A stretch of 64,000 bases of DNA from Acidobacteriia bacterium UBA6623 (GCA_002433055.1 DJHJ01000014.1:196083-260082), one strand, 5' to 3'. Counted from the first letter of the stretch, positions 27,523-37,492 are shown. A program made the numbers and translations. The notes: generated from the sequence alone by a model not told the origin.

Positions 27523-28551
27523 CTATTTTGTGACTTCGATCATGGCTTTGATTACTCCCGACTCAGCTTGTGTATATTTGGAAAAATTCTCTATCACGTT
27601 CTCGAGCGGTGTACGGTGAGTGATCCAAGGATTCGTGTCGATTACGCCATCTTCTATCAGGTTTATAATGCGCCTAAAGTCCTTGGGTAGGGCATTACGG
27701 GAACCCTTGATTGTCATCTCGGGCCGGTGTAACGATGGATGGGGGAAGCAAATTTTTTCTGTCGTTATGCCGACATAGACCAGTCTGCCTGTGTGAGCTA
27801 CATAGTTCAGCGCATTTCCCATCGAATGATGACTACCTGTTACATCTGTAACAAGTTCATATAGCTCGCCGTTAGTAATTTCATCCATTTGGCTCTTTTC
27901 ACTGCCACTACCGTCAAACAGAATGGTGTTTTTAATATCGTAGGTTTGCTGGCAGAAATCCAACCGCGATTGAACCATGTCCATTACAGTGATGGAGGCT
28001 CCACTCAACCGCGTAAATGCGAGTGTAGCCAGTCCAATAGGACCAGCACCAATAATCAGAACGCTATCATCCTCTTTCGGTGCTCCACGCTCGGTCGCAT
28101 GACAGCCGATCCCGAGTGTTTCCACCAAGGCGAGCTGCTCAAACGAAAGCCGGTTTGATGGATGCAATTTGTCTGCGCGGACTACAAATTCTTCACAAAG
28201 TCCACCATCGACCATCACTCCTATCACCTTTAACACTTCACAGCAATTACTATTGCCTTTACGACAGGCATAGCAAGAACCGCAGTTCATGTAGGGTTCA
28301 ACACTGCAGTGGTCTCCAACCTTGATAATTGAAACGTCTTCGCCGACCTCAAGGACTTCGACTCCAAGTTCGTGGCCAGGAATCAATGGGTAGCGGAAGA
28401 GAGGGTGTTTTCCGAGATATCCGCTGTAATCAGTGCCACAGATGCCGACACGGTGCGTACGGACCAGAGCCTGTCCAAGGCCGGGAGCGGTTGGCGACTG
28501 CAACTCAATGCACTCTAAATGTCTTGGCTTTTCTAGGCGAATAGCTAACAT
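27523..28551 (-). CDS. Zinc-dependent alcohol dehydrogenase (MDR superfamily)
   Basis: 342 aa. Catalytic zinc ligands are seen in 'VGICGTDYSGY' (Cys) and 'PLIPGHELGVEV' (His-Glu). The structural zinc cysteines lie in 'CGSCYACRKGNSNCC' (~residues 92-106). The nucleotide fold begins at 'VLIIGAGPIGLATLAF' (~164). Relatives act on sugar alcohols, threonine or sugar acids such as L-galactonate. It neighbours other sugar-acid genes, which suggests a polyol or aldonate substrate, but this cannot be resolved by sequence alone. Confidence 0.87.
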   Translation of the reverse strand: MLAIRLEKPRHLECIELQSPTAPGLGQALVRTHRVGICGTDYSGYLGKHPLFRYPLIPGHELGVEVLEVGEDVSIIKVGDHCSVEPYMNCGSCYACRKGNSNCCEVLKVIGVMVDGGLCEEFVVRADKLHPSNRLSFEQLALVETLGIGCHATERGAPKEDDSVLIIGAGPIGLATLAFTRLSGASITVMDMVQSRLDFCQQTYDIKNTILFDGSGSEKSQMDEITNGELYELVTDVTGSHHSMGNALNYVAHTGRLVYVGITTEKICFPHPSLHRPEMTIKGSRNALPKDFRRIINLIEDGVIDTNPWITHRTPLENVIENFSKYTQAESGVIKAMIEVTK

Positions 28552-28677
28552 AAAACGAGGTCTTCCTAACTCACTCTCATGGCAGACACAACCGCTAGTA
28601 TAACCGGATTATTCTGCACTGCTTATCTTGTAGAGCGCTTGCTACAAAGAAGAAAGCACATCTGTACCACTGCTAAG

Positions 28678-29718
28678 ATGAAGGCTGTGGAAGTTCCCAA
28701 GGAGCTGCGGATCGGCGAAGTTAACATCGAGCCAGCGATGGTGCTTGCACCAATGGCAGGTGTTACGGACACAGTATTCCGTCGCTTTATTAGGAATCTG
28801 GGAGGTTGTGGACTGATCATGACCGAATTTACCAGTTCGCACGGAATTGTTGCTAACAAACGCATTTCTTCTACAACCCAGAAAAAGCGAAAACACAAGT
28901 TTAACTATCTCTATTACGAGCCCGACGAACATCCAATCTCAGCACAGCTTTTTGGTTCAGACCCTGATATTCTCGCAGACGCCGCCCGAGTTGTTGAAGA
29001 TCTGGGTTTTGACACTGTAGACATGAATTTTGGATGTCCCGTCAAAAAGGTAGTTAGGTGCAATGGCGGCTCTGGCCTACTACGGGATATGCCACTCGTC
29101 AGAAAAATCTTACAGAAGGTTCGCTCGTCGGTCAAAATTCCATTTACTTGCAAGTTTCGAACTGGTTGGGATCATGACACTATTGTTGCTGTTGAAATGG
29201 GAAAAATTGCTGAAGATTGTGGTTTGCAGGCAGTCGCGTTGCATGGGCGTACACGTGCACAGGGTTACGCGGGCCATGCGGATTGGGACCTGATCGCAGC
29301 TCTCAAACAAGCAGTTAATATTCCGGTTATTGGGAATGGTGACGTCTTCTCACCAGAAGATGCTGTTCGAATGTTCAAAAAAACAGGTTGTGATGGTGTA
29401 ATGATTGGTCGTGCTGCTCCAGCAAACCCCTGGATTTTTCGGCAAACGGCACAGTATCTTTCGACCGGTCATTATGGCAAACCAACTGAACGTGACCGCT
29501 ACGACATGATTCGAGATTACTACCAGATGCTTGATGCTGAACACAAAAATATTTCTGGGGACGTATGTGGCAAGATGAAACAATTTGCGAGTCAGTTTAC
29601 TCGTGGTGTACGCAATGGATCGCAACTGCGCAAGAAAATTTATCAAGCGACGACACCGAGTGAAGTTCGCCGTCAAGTCGACAGGTTTTTTGAGCACTCC
29701 TTGGGGCAGGCTGCGTGA
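28678..29718 (+). CDS. dusB: tRNA-dihydrouridine synthase, DusB type
   Basis: 346 aa from the ATG at 28678, which places the conserved '[16 protein letters not shown]' about 23 residues in; the upstream frame to 28579 encodes an unconserved extension. FMN- and substrate-binding motifs '[12 protein letters not shown]' with catalytic Cys, 'TCKFRTGWD', '[11 protein letters not shown]', '[13 protein letters not shown]' and '[13 protein letters not shown]' are present. It reduces uridines in tRNA. Its stop overlaps the GTG of rnhA. Confidence 0.92.
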   Translation: MKAVEVPKELRIGEVNIEPAMVLAPMAGVTDTVFRRFIRNLGGCGLIMTEFTSSHGIVANKRISSTTQKKRKHKFNYLYYEPDEHPISAQLFGSDPDILADAARVVEDLGFDTVDMNFGCPVKKVVRCNGGSGLLRDMPLVRKILQKVRSSVKIPFTCKFRTGWDHDTIVAVEMGKIAEDCGLQAVALHGRTRAQGYAGHADWDLIAALKQAVNIPVIGNGDVFSPEDAVRMFKKTGCDGVMIGRAAPANPWIFRQTAQYLSTGHYGKPTERDRYDMIRDYYQMLDAEHKNISGDVCGKMKQFASQFTRGVRNGSQLRKKIYQATTPSEVRRQVDRFFEHSLGQAA

Positions 29719-30155
29719 AGTCGGTAGTGCTCATCACGGATGGCTCTTGTCTGGGCAACCCGGGTCGTGGTGGATGGGCTGCTATCCTACGTTTCCGGGG
29801 ATATGCGAGAGAACTGTGGGGAGCCGAACGAGAAACGACTAATAATCGAATGGAGTTGATGGCTGTCATAGCTGGCCTCGAAAATCTTAGTGAGTCTTGC
29901 CAGGTGCTGATAGAAATTGATTCTCAGTATGTGAAAAATGGTATCACCACTTGGATCAAAAATTGGAAACAACGTGGATGGGTGACTGCATCCAAGACCC
30001 CGGTGAAGAATAAAGATTTATGGCAACGCTTGGACAAAGTAGTAGTTCAGCATTCCGTCGATTGGAAATGGGTAAAAGGTCACGCTGGTCACCACGACAA
30101 TAATCGCTGCGATGAACTTGCAAGGATGGCCGCTGAATCGCAAACTCACTCTTGA
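29715..30155 (+). CDS. rnhA: Ribonuclease HI
   Basis: 146 aa; removes the RNA strand of RNA-DNA hybrids. All four acidic catalytic positions are seen: Asp in '[12 protein letters not shown]', Glu in '[13 protein letters not shown]', Asp in '[11 protein letters not shown]', and Asp in '[12 protein letters not shown]'. '[10 protein letters not shown]' supplies the conserved His. The GTG start overlaps the dusB stop (GTGA), so the two are translated together. A second RNase H (rnhB, HII) lies at 60951. Confidence 0.94.
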   Translation: MKSVVLITDGSCLGNPGRGGWAAILRFRGYARELWGAERETTNNRMELMAVIAGLENLSESCQVLIEIDSQYVKNGITTWIKNWKQRGWVTASKTPVKNKDLWQRLDKVVVQHSVDWKWVKGHAGHHDNNRCDELARMAAESQTHS

Positions 30156-30247
30156 CCGAGGTGTCATGCGCCCTGGAAACTTTGATCGTCAAGATTCTAC
30201 ATATTAGCTGTCATATTGACTAGTTTTTGACCAGCCCGAAATAGAAA

Positions 30248-31645
30248 ATGTCACTTCATCTGTACAACACTCTAACTAGAAATCTCGAAGGATTCGAACC
30301 TTCCGATGGCAAGAAGGTTCACATGTATTCCTGCGGCCCAACGGTTTATGATCATGTCCACATTGGAAACCTACGGACATTTGCCTTTCAAGATGTTCTA
30401 AGACGACATTTGCGGTGCTGTGGCTACGATCTATTACATGTCATGAATATTACTGATGTTGATGACAAGATCATAGCGAATGCGCAAAAAGCTAACCAAT
30501 CCATATCTGAGTACACTGCCAGATACATCGACGCTTTCAAAAAAGATACAAAAATGTTGCGTCTCGAGACACCCGAACATATTACTCTTGCTACTGATCA
30601 TATCGATGCCATGATCACTCTTATCCAGCGTCTTGCGGATAAAAACCTTACATACCAATCGGAAGGTTCAACCTACTTTCGGATTGCCCATTTTGAAAAC
30701 TACGGCAAATTAACAAGACTTGATACTAGTGGAATGAAAACAGGTGGTCGTGTTGATCAAGATGAGTATGAGAAAGATGATATTCGGGACTTTGCTCTGT
30801 GGAAAGCTCCGAAGGATGGCGAACCCTACTGGGAAAGCCCTTTTGGGCCGGGGCGTCCTGGCTGGCACATTGAATGCTCGGCGATGTCGATGCAATACTT
30901 GGGTGCAACCTTCGATATCCACACTGGTGGAGTCGATTTAGTTTTTCCTCATCACGAAAACGAAATTGCTCAATCTGAAGGTGCTACCGGACAGCAATTT
31001 GTACGTTTCTGGGTGCATGCCGAACATTTACTGGTCGAGGGTCAGAAAATGTCGAAGTCACTTGGCAATTTCTACACCTTGTACGATCTGCTCGATCAGA
31101 ATTACTCTCCCGAAGCTATTCGCTACTCGCTAATTTCTGTTCCCTATCGCAAGCAACTTAATTTCACGTTTGATGGTCTGAAGGCCGCCACAATAGCCAT
31201 AGAACGGTTACGGAACTTCAAACGTCGATTGGAAACCGAAACCTTTCCTGAGGGCGAGGCCAGTGAACTTTTGGCTGCGGTTGCTCGAGCAAGAGACCAA
31301 TTCACCGTCGCAATGGATGATGATCTCAACACCGCCCAAGCTCTGGGAGCAATATTTGATTTTGTGCGAGATGCTAATACAAAAATTGATAGCGAAGATT
31401 TTTTCGAAGGCAATCGTGAATCGGCAATTGACCTGCTTACACTATTCGACTCAATATTTGATGTTCTCACCATGGAAGCTGACTGCAGAATACCTGTCGA
31501 AGAGATCGAGCGCTTTATTGAGGAGCGCTCACGAGCTCGAAAGAACAGGGACTTTGCTCGTGCCGACGAGATTCGTGTCGAGCTGCAACGACAAGGCGTA
31601 GTGCTTGAGGATTCTCGTGATAGTACTCACTGGAAATATGTTTAA
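30248..31645 (+). CDS. cysS: Cysteinyl-tRNA synthetase
   Basis: 465 aa class I synthetase. 'YSCGPTVYDHVHIGNLRTF' contains the zinc-ligand Cys and the HIGH-equivalent 'HIGN'. 'GRPGWHIECSAMS' brings a second zinc Cys, 'FPHHENEIAQSE' the zinc His/Glu region, and 'KMSKSLGN' is the KMSKS loop. Length is normal and the C-terminal anticodon-binding domain is present to 'DSTHWKYV'. A tRNA-like string near 30290 is only coding sequence. Confidence 0.96.
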   Translation: MSLHLYNTLTRNLEGFEPSDGKKVHMYSCGPTVYDHVHIGNLRTFAFQDVLRRHLRCCGYDLLHVMNITDVDDKIIANAQKANQSISEYTARYIDAFKKDTKMLRLETPEHITLATDHIDAMITLIQRLADKNLTYQSEGSTYFRIAHFENYGKLTRLDTSGMKTGGRVDQDEYEKDDIRDFALWKAPKDGEPYWESPFGPGRPGWHIECSAMSMQYLGATFDIHTGGVDLVFPHHENEIAQSEGATGQQFVRFWVHAEHLLVEGQKMSKSLGNFYTLYDLLDQNYSPEAIRYSLISVPYRKQLNFTFDGLKAATIAIERLRNFKRRLETETFPEGEASELLAAVARARDQFTVAMDDDLNTAQALGAIFDFVRDANTKIDSEDFFEGNRESAIDLLTLFDSIFDVLTMEADCRIPVEEIERFIEERSRARKNRDFARADEIRVELQRQGVVLEDSRDSTHWKYV

Positions 31646-31863
31646 CCCGGCAGTTTTTACCGTCTAGGGCACTCCGGAAAATTTTTGGTGAGATCTCCTA
31701 GTTCATACACTTGAAATATTCTGTGGCAACGTTTCTCGAGCTCGTGTAATTCATATAAAGGATTATTTTTAAGTCCACCCACTTCGGTCTGTCGAGGTAA
31801 AATCTAGAGGTCCTTACAAGGCCACCGGAAGGCAATGTTTATTTAAGAAGAGGTAGCCCTTTG

Positions 31864-32391
31864 ATGACTCTTGATCTCGGATGCGGTCGCAATAAATGTT
31901 TTGAAGCCTTCGGTGTTGACAACAACCCAGACACTGATGCTGATGTTATTGCGGATATTGATAGCGCCAGTCTTCCATTTCTCGACAATAGCTTTGATCG
32001 CGTTTTACTTGTTCATACAATTGAACATGTCGATAATGTGATTAACACAATTGAGGAAGTGCATCGCCTCACACGCCCTGGCGGGACAATCGTCATCGAG
32101 ACACCCCACTACACAGATTTCAGTTCTTTCTGTGATCCAACTCACCGGTGGCATCTCAACACTTTTTCATTTCGCTACTTTAGCGATAATCATGGTGGCT
32201 TCGGATACTACAGCCGATGCCGTCTGCGCGAAAAAAAAATTCAGGTCAAACTATTGCGCCTATGGCGTTTCCTCGGATTGGAGTTCGTTATCAATCACTG
32301 CCTGATTTTCCGTAAATTCTGGGAACACTACCTCTGCTTCGTCATACGTGGCAAAGTGATGGTTCTCGAGTTTGAAGTACTAGATCAGTAG
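31864..32391 (+). CDS. Class I SAM-dependent methyltransferase
   Basis: 175 aa beginning straight into motif I: 'MTLDLGCGRNK'. The acidic loop 'GVDNNPDTDADVIADID' follows, then 'LLVHTIEHVDN' (post-I/II) and 'IVIETPHYTDF'. This is a short Methyltransf_11-like enzyme. The substrate is unknown. The ATG at 31864 is preferred to the overlapping TTG at 31861; GAGG lies about 10 bases upstream. The 218-base gap after cysS holds no recognisable element. Confidence 0.8.
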   Translation: MTLDLGCGRNKCFEAFGVDNNPDTDADVIADIDSASLPFLDNSFDRVLLVHTIEHVDNVINTIEEVHRLTRPGGTIVIETPHYTDFSSFCDPTHRWHLNTFSFRYFSDNHGGFGYYSRCRLREKKIQVKLLRLWRFLGLEFVINHCLIFRKFWEHYLCFVIRGKVMVLEFEVLDQ

Positions 32392-32570
32392 TCCTAATGA
32401 CTTAAGTCTCGTAATTGCCTAGGAATACCCGTGTCAGATACATTATTGAGTGATGACAATCTGTCCGCACTCTTCCACTGCAGAGCGGGAAATGTTCACA
32501 TGACGCTAGATTTTTGCATCTTGTTACGTCCGTGTGGAACACCGACAACTGCCATATTGAAAAATGCAGT

Positions 32571-32586
32571 AGTGTGCTTGCACACT
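32571..32586. other. Short perfect dyad upstream of the second NRAMP-like gene
   Basis: AGTGTG-CTTG-CACACT (a 6-bp stem with a tetraloop, or 7 bp with a 2-base loop) lies 44 bases before the transporter ATG in the 238-base gap after the methyltransferase. It could be a terminator (no long T-run follows) or an operator. The rest of the gap shows nothing recognisable. Confidence 0.35.
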
Positions 32587-32629
32587 TTCAGTTCATGAAA
32601 CATAATTCCCCAATCGTAGCTATTTAGAT

Positions 32630-34258
32630 ATGGAAACAATAGACCCGTATTCGCGCTCAACCGAAGAAAGTCGAGAGCCACCATCTGGCTTTTTCGCCAC
32701 CTTGCGCCACCTGGGCCCTGGAATGATTGTCGTTGGATCGGTGGTTGGGTCGGGCGAATTGATTGTGACGACTAAATTGGGTGCGGTCGCTGGGTTTGTG
32801 CTGCTCTGGTTTGTGTTGCTTTCGTGTTTTGTCAAGGTTGTTATTCAGGCCGAATTGGCTAGATATACCATTGCTAGTGGTGAAACATTCTTACGAGTAT
32901 TCAACACCTTACCGGGGCCGACGGCTCCACGGCCAAAATGGCTAACTCTGCCTTGGATGGCCATACTGACAATTGCCTGTGTCGCAGCTATCACAATCTT
33001 TGTTCAACTGAGCAAGGAGTTGAGAACTGTCCCCGTAGCATTGTTTCTGTGTGGCAGTGTTGCTGTTGTTTCACTGGTAGCTGCTTTGGTGCTTGGATCG
33101 CGTCAAGACATCATGGAGAACCCCTCACTCGCAAAGACATCTTTACCACCTATGAACTGGTTTATGTGGCTTTGGTTGGCATCGACACTGCTTGTTTTTG
33201 TCAATGCCGGTGCGATTTTAGGTGGAGCAGGGCAGGTGTTGGAAATGGTGTTCCCAGGTGCGCTTGGTGTGGGAGGGGCGCGTTATTGGTCAATCATTGT
33301 TGCAATTCTGTGCGGTGTTCTGTTGCTCGCTGGTACTTATACTTCTTTGGAAAAACTACTCATCATATTAGTTGCCGTATTCACCCTACTGACTGTAGTT
33401 TGCACCGCAATGGTGCAATGGACTGAATTCGCTGTAGATTGGTCTCAGCTTGCAAGTGGCCTATCTCTGAGTATGCCTGTCGAGATGTCTACAACGCTGG
33501 TACTGACAGCACTAGCCATGTATGCGGGGACAGGTGTTGCGTTTGGTGAGATGTGGAATTACACGTATTGGTGCCTAGAGAAGGGCTATGCCCGTAATGC
33601 TGGTGCTCCGCGACCAGGAGACGCATGGACCAATCGAGCCAAAGGCTGGATCCGGGTTATGTACACAGATGTTGGTCTCACCATGGTTGTCTACACCACG
33701 AGCACTGTCTGTTTTTATCTCCTGGGAGCTGCGATTCTCTACGTGAACAGACTCAATCCAGATGGACGAGAAACGATAGTAACGCTTAGTTCGATGTATA
33801 CCGAAAGTTTTGGTGATTGGGCAGCTGCAGTATTTCTTTTGGGTGCTTTTATCGTCCTTCTTACAACTGTATTATCTGGAGCAGCTGCAAATAGTCGCCT
33901 CTTGGCTGACGCACTAGGTGTTATCGGAATCATCGACGAGTCGGACTATTCAGCTCGCTTACGATTTATTCGCCTCTTTGTGATTGTTTCACTAGTGATG
34001 TACTCGATTGCATACTGGCTGTTCGAGAATCCGCCTCAGATGCTACTCATCACTAGTAGTCTAATTGCGGCTCTCATGTACCCCATTCTGGGGCTAGGAA
34101 CACTATATCTTCGACATCGTAGACTTGACCAGAGGGTCAAGCCAAGCTCAGTAACGACGGTATGGCTGTGGGTATGCGCTATCGTATTGGCAGTTATTTC
34201 ACCTGTCGGAATCGTGTTGGCGCTGGCTATTAATTACGGTTGGGTAAACTTGGGATAA
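32630..34258 (+). CDS. NRAMP-like permease, long variant without metal-binding motifs
   Basis: 542 aa, about 12 hydrophobic segments. TM1 reads 'GPGMIVVGSVVGSGELIVTT' where classic NRAMP proteins have the DPGN metal site. TM6 reads 'AMYAGTGVAFGEMWNYTYW' in place of MPH. A 'YWCLEKGYARNAG' loop follows TM6. It belongs to the same broad group as the permease at 3842 but is longer and clearly divergent from it. It is convergent with a UxuA-like dehydratase gene whose stop is only 10 bases away. Transport of an organic or sugar acid is a reasonable guess, not shown. Confidence 0.75.
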   Translation: METIDPYSRSTEESREPPSGFFATLRHLGPGMIVVGSVVGSGELIVTTKLGAVAGFVLLWFVLLSCFVKVVIQAELARYTIASGETFLRVFNTLPGPTAPRPKWLTLPWMAILTIACVAAITIFVQLSKELRTVPVALFLCGSVAVVSLVAALVLGSRQDIMENPSLAKTSLPPMNWFMWLWLASTLLVFVNAGAILGGAGQVLEMVFPGALGVGGARYWSIIVAILCGVLLLAGTYTSLEKLLIILVAVFTLLTVVCTAMVQWTEFAVDWSQLASGLSLSMPVEMSTTLVLTALAMYAGTGVAFGEMWNYTYWCLEKGYARNAGAPRPGDAWTNRAKGWIRVMYTDVGLTMVVYTTSTVCFYLLGAAILYVNRLNPDGRETIVTLSSMYTESFGDWAAAVFLLGAFIVLLTTVLSGAAANSRLLADALGVIGIIDESDYSARLRFIRLFVIVSLVMYSIAYWLFENPPQMLLITSSLIAALMYPILGLGTLYLRHRRLDQRVKPSSVTTVWLWVCAIVLAVISPVGIVLALAINYGWVNLG

Positions 34259-34267
34259 CAAACTTGA

Positions 34268-35305
34268 TTACGGTTTGACAGCACTAATTAGTGCCTTGAT
34301 ATAGCCGACGGTCCAGGCTCGTCCTCGGTGACACCACTCTGTATCACCGATCATTCGAGGCACGTGGTCAGGTATCAAAAACCCCTGAAACCCCACTTGT
34401 TTGAGTGTCCGAATCGTTTCGACTGGGTCACAGTTCCCATCACCCAGGTAGCACTCTGTGAAGTCGTCCACAGGACCTTGAACATCACGGAAGTGAACAT
34501 AGAAAATCTTATTGCGTTCACCGAAATGGCGAATGGCGTCTGTAACACCATTGCCGCCTTTCATTTCGGACCAGCAACCATGGCAAAAATCCAAGCCATG
34601 CATCGGGCTATTAAATGTTTCCATCGCACGGCTGAAGTTGTCGAAATTGCGAAATACGCGTCCCACGCCTCCAAGTGAAGCGACAGGGGGGTCATCCGGA
34701 TGTAGTGCCAGACGTAGGCCTACTTCTTCACAAATCGGCAGGATGCGCTCTAGATACCAGCAATAGTTTTCCCAAATCTCTTGTTCCGAATAGTCTCTCC
34801 CTATGTCAACACCACCCCACGCACCGAAAAGATCTCTACCCTGGCTCGATGAAGTTTCAGTAATCGCACTTGCTGCTAGAGCCGTTTTGTAATGGAATCC
34901 TGTCGCTAAAGATCCCCCGCGCACGACTTCGGCCTGAGATGTTCTCCACACACCGGCAGGCATGAAGGCGTATCCCAGAATGGGGATGCCAGCCCGTGCA
35001 ATGTTCCGAATTGTATAGATCATGTTGTCGAGTTGATGTTCCCGACCATCTGCTCCTAGCATAATCTGGTCGTAGAACCTGGTCGGTACATTCTCTATTG
35101 CCATTAGCCGGATTTGTGCTTCTTTTGCTTGGTGAACGAGATTCGCAAGGTCTTCGTATTCCCATTTTTCTTGTCCTGGCAGTATCGGCGTATTCAGTTG
35201 AAAGTCATCGCAGCCGCACTGTTTGATGAATTTCAGTCGTGCGGTCGTCATTTTCTGAAACTGTCCTAAGGCGACGCGCATAGGGAGGGTGTCAATATTG
35301 ATCAT
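34268..35305 (-). CDS. Mannonate dehydratase (UxuA)-like TIM-barrel protein
   Basis: 345 aa. 'RLALHPDDPPVASLGGVGRVF' corresponds to the UxuA 'HPDDPP' active-site stretch. 'LDFCHGCWSEM' carries the metal Cys, 'IFYVHFRDVQG' the His, and 'FLIPDHVPRM' the Asp-His that closes the metal site. UxuA dehydrates D-mannonate to 2-keto-3-deoxygluconate with Mn/Fe. It is shorter than E. coli UxuA (~394 aa) and lacks its insertion, so a related sugar-acid dehydratase or isomerase is possible. Convergent with the second NRAMP-like permease. Confidence 0.78.
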   Translation of the reverse strand: MINIDTLPMRVALGQFQKMTTARLKFIKQCGCDDFQLNTPILPGQEKWEYEDLANLVHQAKEAQIRLMAIENVPTRFYDQIMLGADGREHQLDNMIYTIRNIARAGIPILGYAFMPAGVWRTSQAEVVRGGSLATGFHYKTALAASAITETSSSQGRDLFGAWGGVDIGRDYSEQEIWENYCWYLERILPICEEVGLRLALHPDDPPVASLGGVGRVFRNFDNFSRAMETFNSPMHGLDFCHGCWSEMKGGNGVTDAIRHFGERNKIFYVHFRDVQGPVDDFTECYLGDGNCDPVETIRTLKQVGFQGFLIPDHVPRMIGDTEWCHRGRAWTVGYIKALISAVKP

Positions 35306-35401
35306 GATGAGTGAAGATTATTATTTGATTCTAGGCTGTCTGTTTGAGTAATCGACTGGTCTGTCTTGATAGTGGGCGGTGCTTCGAAATATAACCACTA
35401 T

Positions 35402-36667
35402 TTACTTATGCAACGGATTCTCGTACCAAATTACACCAAGGTTGCTGGCCTCTTCGCAGGTAATTACATCTAGATCACCATCATCGTCGAGATCTACAAG
35501 CCTCACGAGATCGAATTTAACGCCTTCAGGTCCACTGATAGCGTGATGCGTCCAATCACCCGTCGTAGGTGTTTTGTCATAGGACATCCACATCACTCCA
35601 GCCCTAGGCCCATGTGCATTTTCACAAGAAAAGACAATGTCCGGTTTGCCATCGAGGTTGATGTCTCCGACTTCTACACTTTTACCCGTGCCAGTCATAG
35701 GGGGAAGTTTGATTTCATGAGTTTCCCATTTTGGAGGTGACCACCTTGTGCGTCGAAAATATCGGATAGGGCCCTCACGGACGGCCACCAGAAGGTCATC
35801 GAACCAATCACGATCTAGATCCGCGATGGTCAGAAACATGGCTTCATAATTGCCTATCGAGCCGATGCGGTGTTCGTTCCAAAAGGTTTTCCCGTTGTTG
35901 ATGGACCGTTCTAACCACAAACAACCCCTTTTCGGCCCATGACGATCACTTGCAACAATGTCGAGGTCGCCGTCACCATCCATGTCATAACTCTTGAGTG
36001 ACATGATCCAACCGGCTTTGTACAACTGATACCTCTCCCATGTAGTGAGATTACGAGGATCCTGTGGCGTTTCAAACCAACTAATTTGACCACTTTCATT
36101 CTTGGAACCTGCCACCAAGTCGGGTCCATTTTGGCCATCGATCTGAAGTGGTAAAGTGAACATCCACTGCGTCAGAGATTTCGATGTTGCGATTGCGGCA
36201 GTTGTCCAAGCTGTTGAATCAAAGTAGTGTTCTCTTGATCGTGGCGCCCAGTGCACAAAAATCGTTTTTGTCTCACCTTCGGTTGCACTCACTACATCGA
36301 AAATACCGTCACCGTCTAGATCAACGAAGGTGGCATCTTCTGGTTTCTGTACTTTCCCTACGGTTACGGCCGGCCATTTTTGTTTCACCTTTTCTTTTCC
36401 TGGGTGAAGATAGACGCGAATCCGACCTCCTTCTTCCCAGCCTGTCACAATGTCGAGAAGTCCATCGCCATTGACGTCGCCCAAATCTACCCCGTCTGCA
36501 CCCTGCGAGGAATTGTCGATTGTATGCCGATCCCATGGTCGCCCCAGTTCGTTGTCATTACCTGTCACGACGGTTTTTGGTAACAGGCTCAGTAGAACGA
36601 TGACCATTAAGTTCAATCTAAGATTGATATTTTTGTGCTGGCGGCCACTATTGTTTCTGTTAACCAT
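35402..36667 (-). CDS. Secreted FG-GAP/VCBS-repeat protein
   Basis: 421 aa with a hydrophobic N-terminal segment (~residues 17-35; 'LNLMVIVLLSLLPKTVVTG') consistent with export. At least five calcium-binding FG-GAP-like blades with 'D.NGDG..D' cores are visible: 'VDLGDVNGDGLLDIVTG', 'VDLDGDGIFDVVSA', 'YDMDGDGDLDIVAS', 'GDINLDGKPDIVFS' and 'VDLDDDGDLDVITCE'. This is a seven-bladed beta-propeller architecture, usually an extracellular binding domain. No catalytic domain is attached. Confidence 0.8.
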   Translation of the reverse strand: MVNRNNSGRQHKNINLRLNLMVIVLLSLLPKTVVTGNDNELGRPWDRHTIDNSSQGADGVDLGDVNGDGLLDIVTGWEEGGRIRVYLHPGKEKVKQKWPAVTVGKVQKPEDATFVDLDGDGIFDVVSATEGETKTIFVHWAPRSREHYFDSTAWTTAAIATSKSLTQWMFTLPLQIDGQNGPDLVAGSKNESGQISWFETPQDPRNLTTWERYQLYKAGWIMSLKSYDMDGDGDLDIVASDRHGPKRGCLWLERSINNGKTFWNEHRIGSIGNYEAMFLTIADLDRDWFDDLLVAVREGPIRYFRRTRWSPPKWETHEIKLPPMTGTGKSVEVGDINLDGKPDIVFSCENAHGPRAGVMWMSYDKTPTTGDWTHHAISGPEGVKFDLVRLVDLDDDGDLDVITCEEASNLGVIWYENPLHK

Positions 36668-36901
36668 GCTAGTTCGAAGTCAGAAGGTCAGTCGTTTAGT
36701 GTACAAAGGAAATAGCTTTTGAGTTTAAATTTTAATTTGACACTCATCTTCTTTAATACAACTTTTTGCGTGACTCACAGCTAGCGATGTCAAGCGTAAC
36801 AATTACCAACAGGTTTTGCGGCCATTGGTAGTTTTGCAGGGTGTTTGACAAGATAGAACCAACTCATCAGAACATAGATCTAAGCTTTGATGAGGTTCGT
36901 T

Positions 36902-36927
36902 ACAATGTGATCGTGGCGTTACATTGT
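36902..36927. promoter_or_regulatory. Inverted repeat in bacterioferritin upstream region
   Basis: ACAATGT (36902-36908) and its exact reverse complement ACATTGT (36921-36927) are separated by 12 bases, about 33 bases before the bfr ATG, with a TACAAT (-10-like) just downstream. This is a plausible operator for an iron or redox regulator; the half-site is not one I can assign. An isolated TTGACA at 36845 has no -10 partner at standard spacing. Confidence 0.4.
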
Positions 36928-36959
36928 GCATACAATAAGACTCTAGGGGGGATAGAAGA

Positions 36960-37442
36960 ATGCAAGGTGATGTGAAGGTAATCGAAGATCTTAATGAGGT
37001 GCTCAAGGCAGAATTGACTGCGATCAATCAATATTTCTGTCACGCGGAGATGTGCGAAAACTGGGGCTACGGGAAATTAGCTACTTACGTCAGAAAGGAA
37101 GCCATCGATGAGATGCGGCATGCAGAGGCTCTGATCGAACGAATCTTATTTCTCGAAGGTATCCCGAATATGTCCGATATGTTCCCGATTAAAATTGGTA
37201 AAGATGTCAAGGTACAGCTTGAAAACGATATGGCGTTGGAATTGCAGGCAATCCCACGGCTTAACACAGCGATCAATCACGCTGTAGCTGCTAATGACAA
37301 TGCTTCACGAGAACTTTTTGAAAAAATTCTCGTGGATGAGGAGCAACACGTCGATTGGTTAGAAGCTCAACTTGGAATGATAGAGGAGATGGGTATTGGT
37401 GTTTACTTATCGCAGCAAATTCATGAAGACGCCCAGGCGTAA
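36960..37442 (+). CDS. bfr: Bacterioferritin
   Basis: 160 aa, 24-mer haem-containing iron store. Ferroxidase ligands match the family: Glu18 in 'LKAELTAI', Glu51 and His54 in 'IDEMRHAE', Glu94 in 'MALELQAI', Glu127 and His130 in 'DEEQHVDW'. The haem-ligand Met52 is present ('DEMRH'). AGGGGGGAT precedes the ATG as a ribosome site. It stands alone, with an inverted repeat in its promoter region. No bacterioferritin-associated ferredoxin gene is nearby. Confidence 0.95.
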   Translation: MQGDVKVIEDLNEVLKAELTAINQYFCHAEMCENWGYGKLATYVRKEAIDEMRHAEALIERILFLEGIPNMSDMFPIKIGKDVKVQLENDMALELQAIPRLNTAINHAVAANDNASRELFEKILVDEEQHVDWLEAQLGMIEEMGIGVYLSQQIHEDAQA

Positions 37443-37492
37443 AAATCTACCTTGAGGTGTCAATTGTCAAGACAAACCTTGAAGTTCTTGGA

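Noticed and set aside
30285..30310. A string resembling a tRNA T-arm (GGATTCGAACC) on the plus strand
   Set aside because: It lies within cysS, in frame as 'EGFEPSDG', and no acceptor or anticodon arms can be formed around it.
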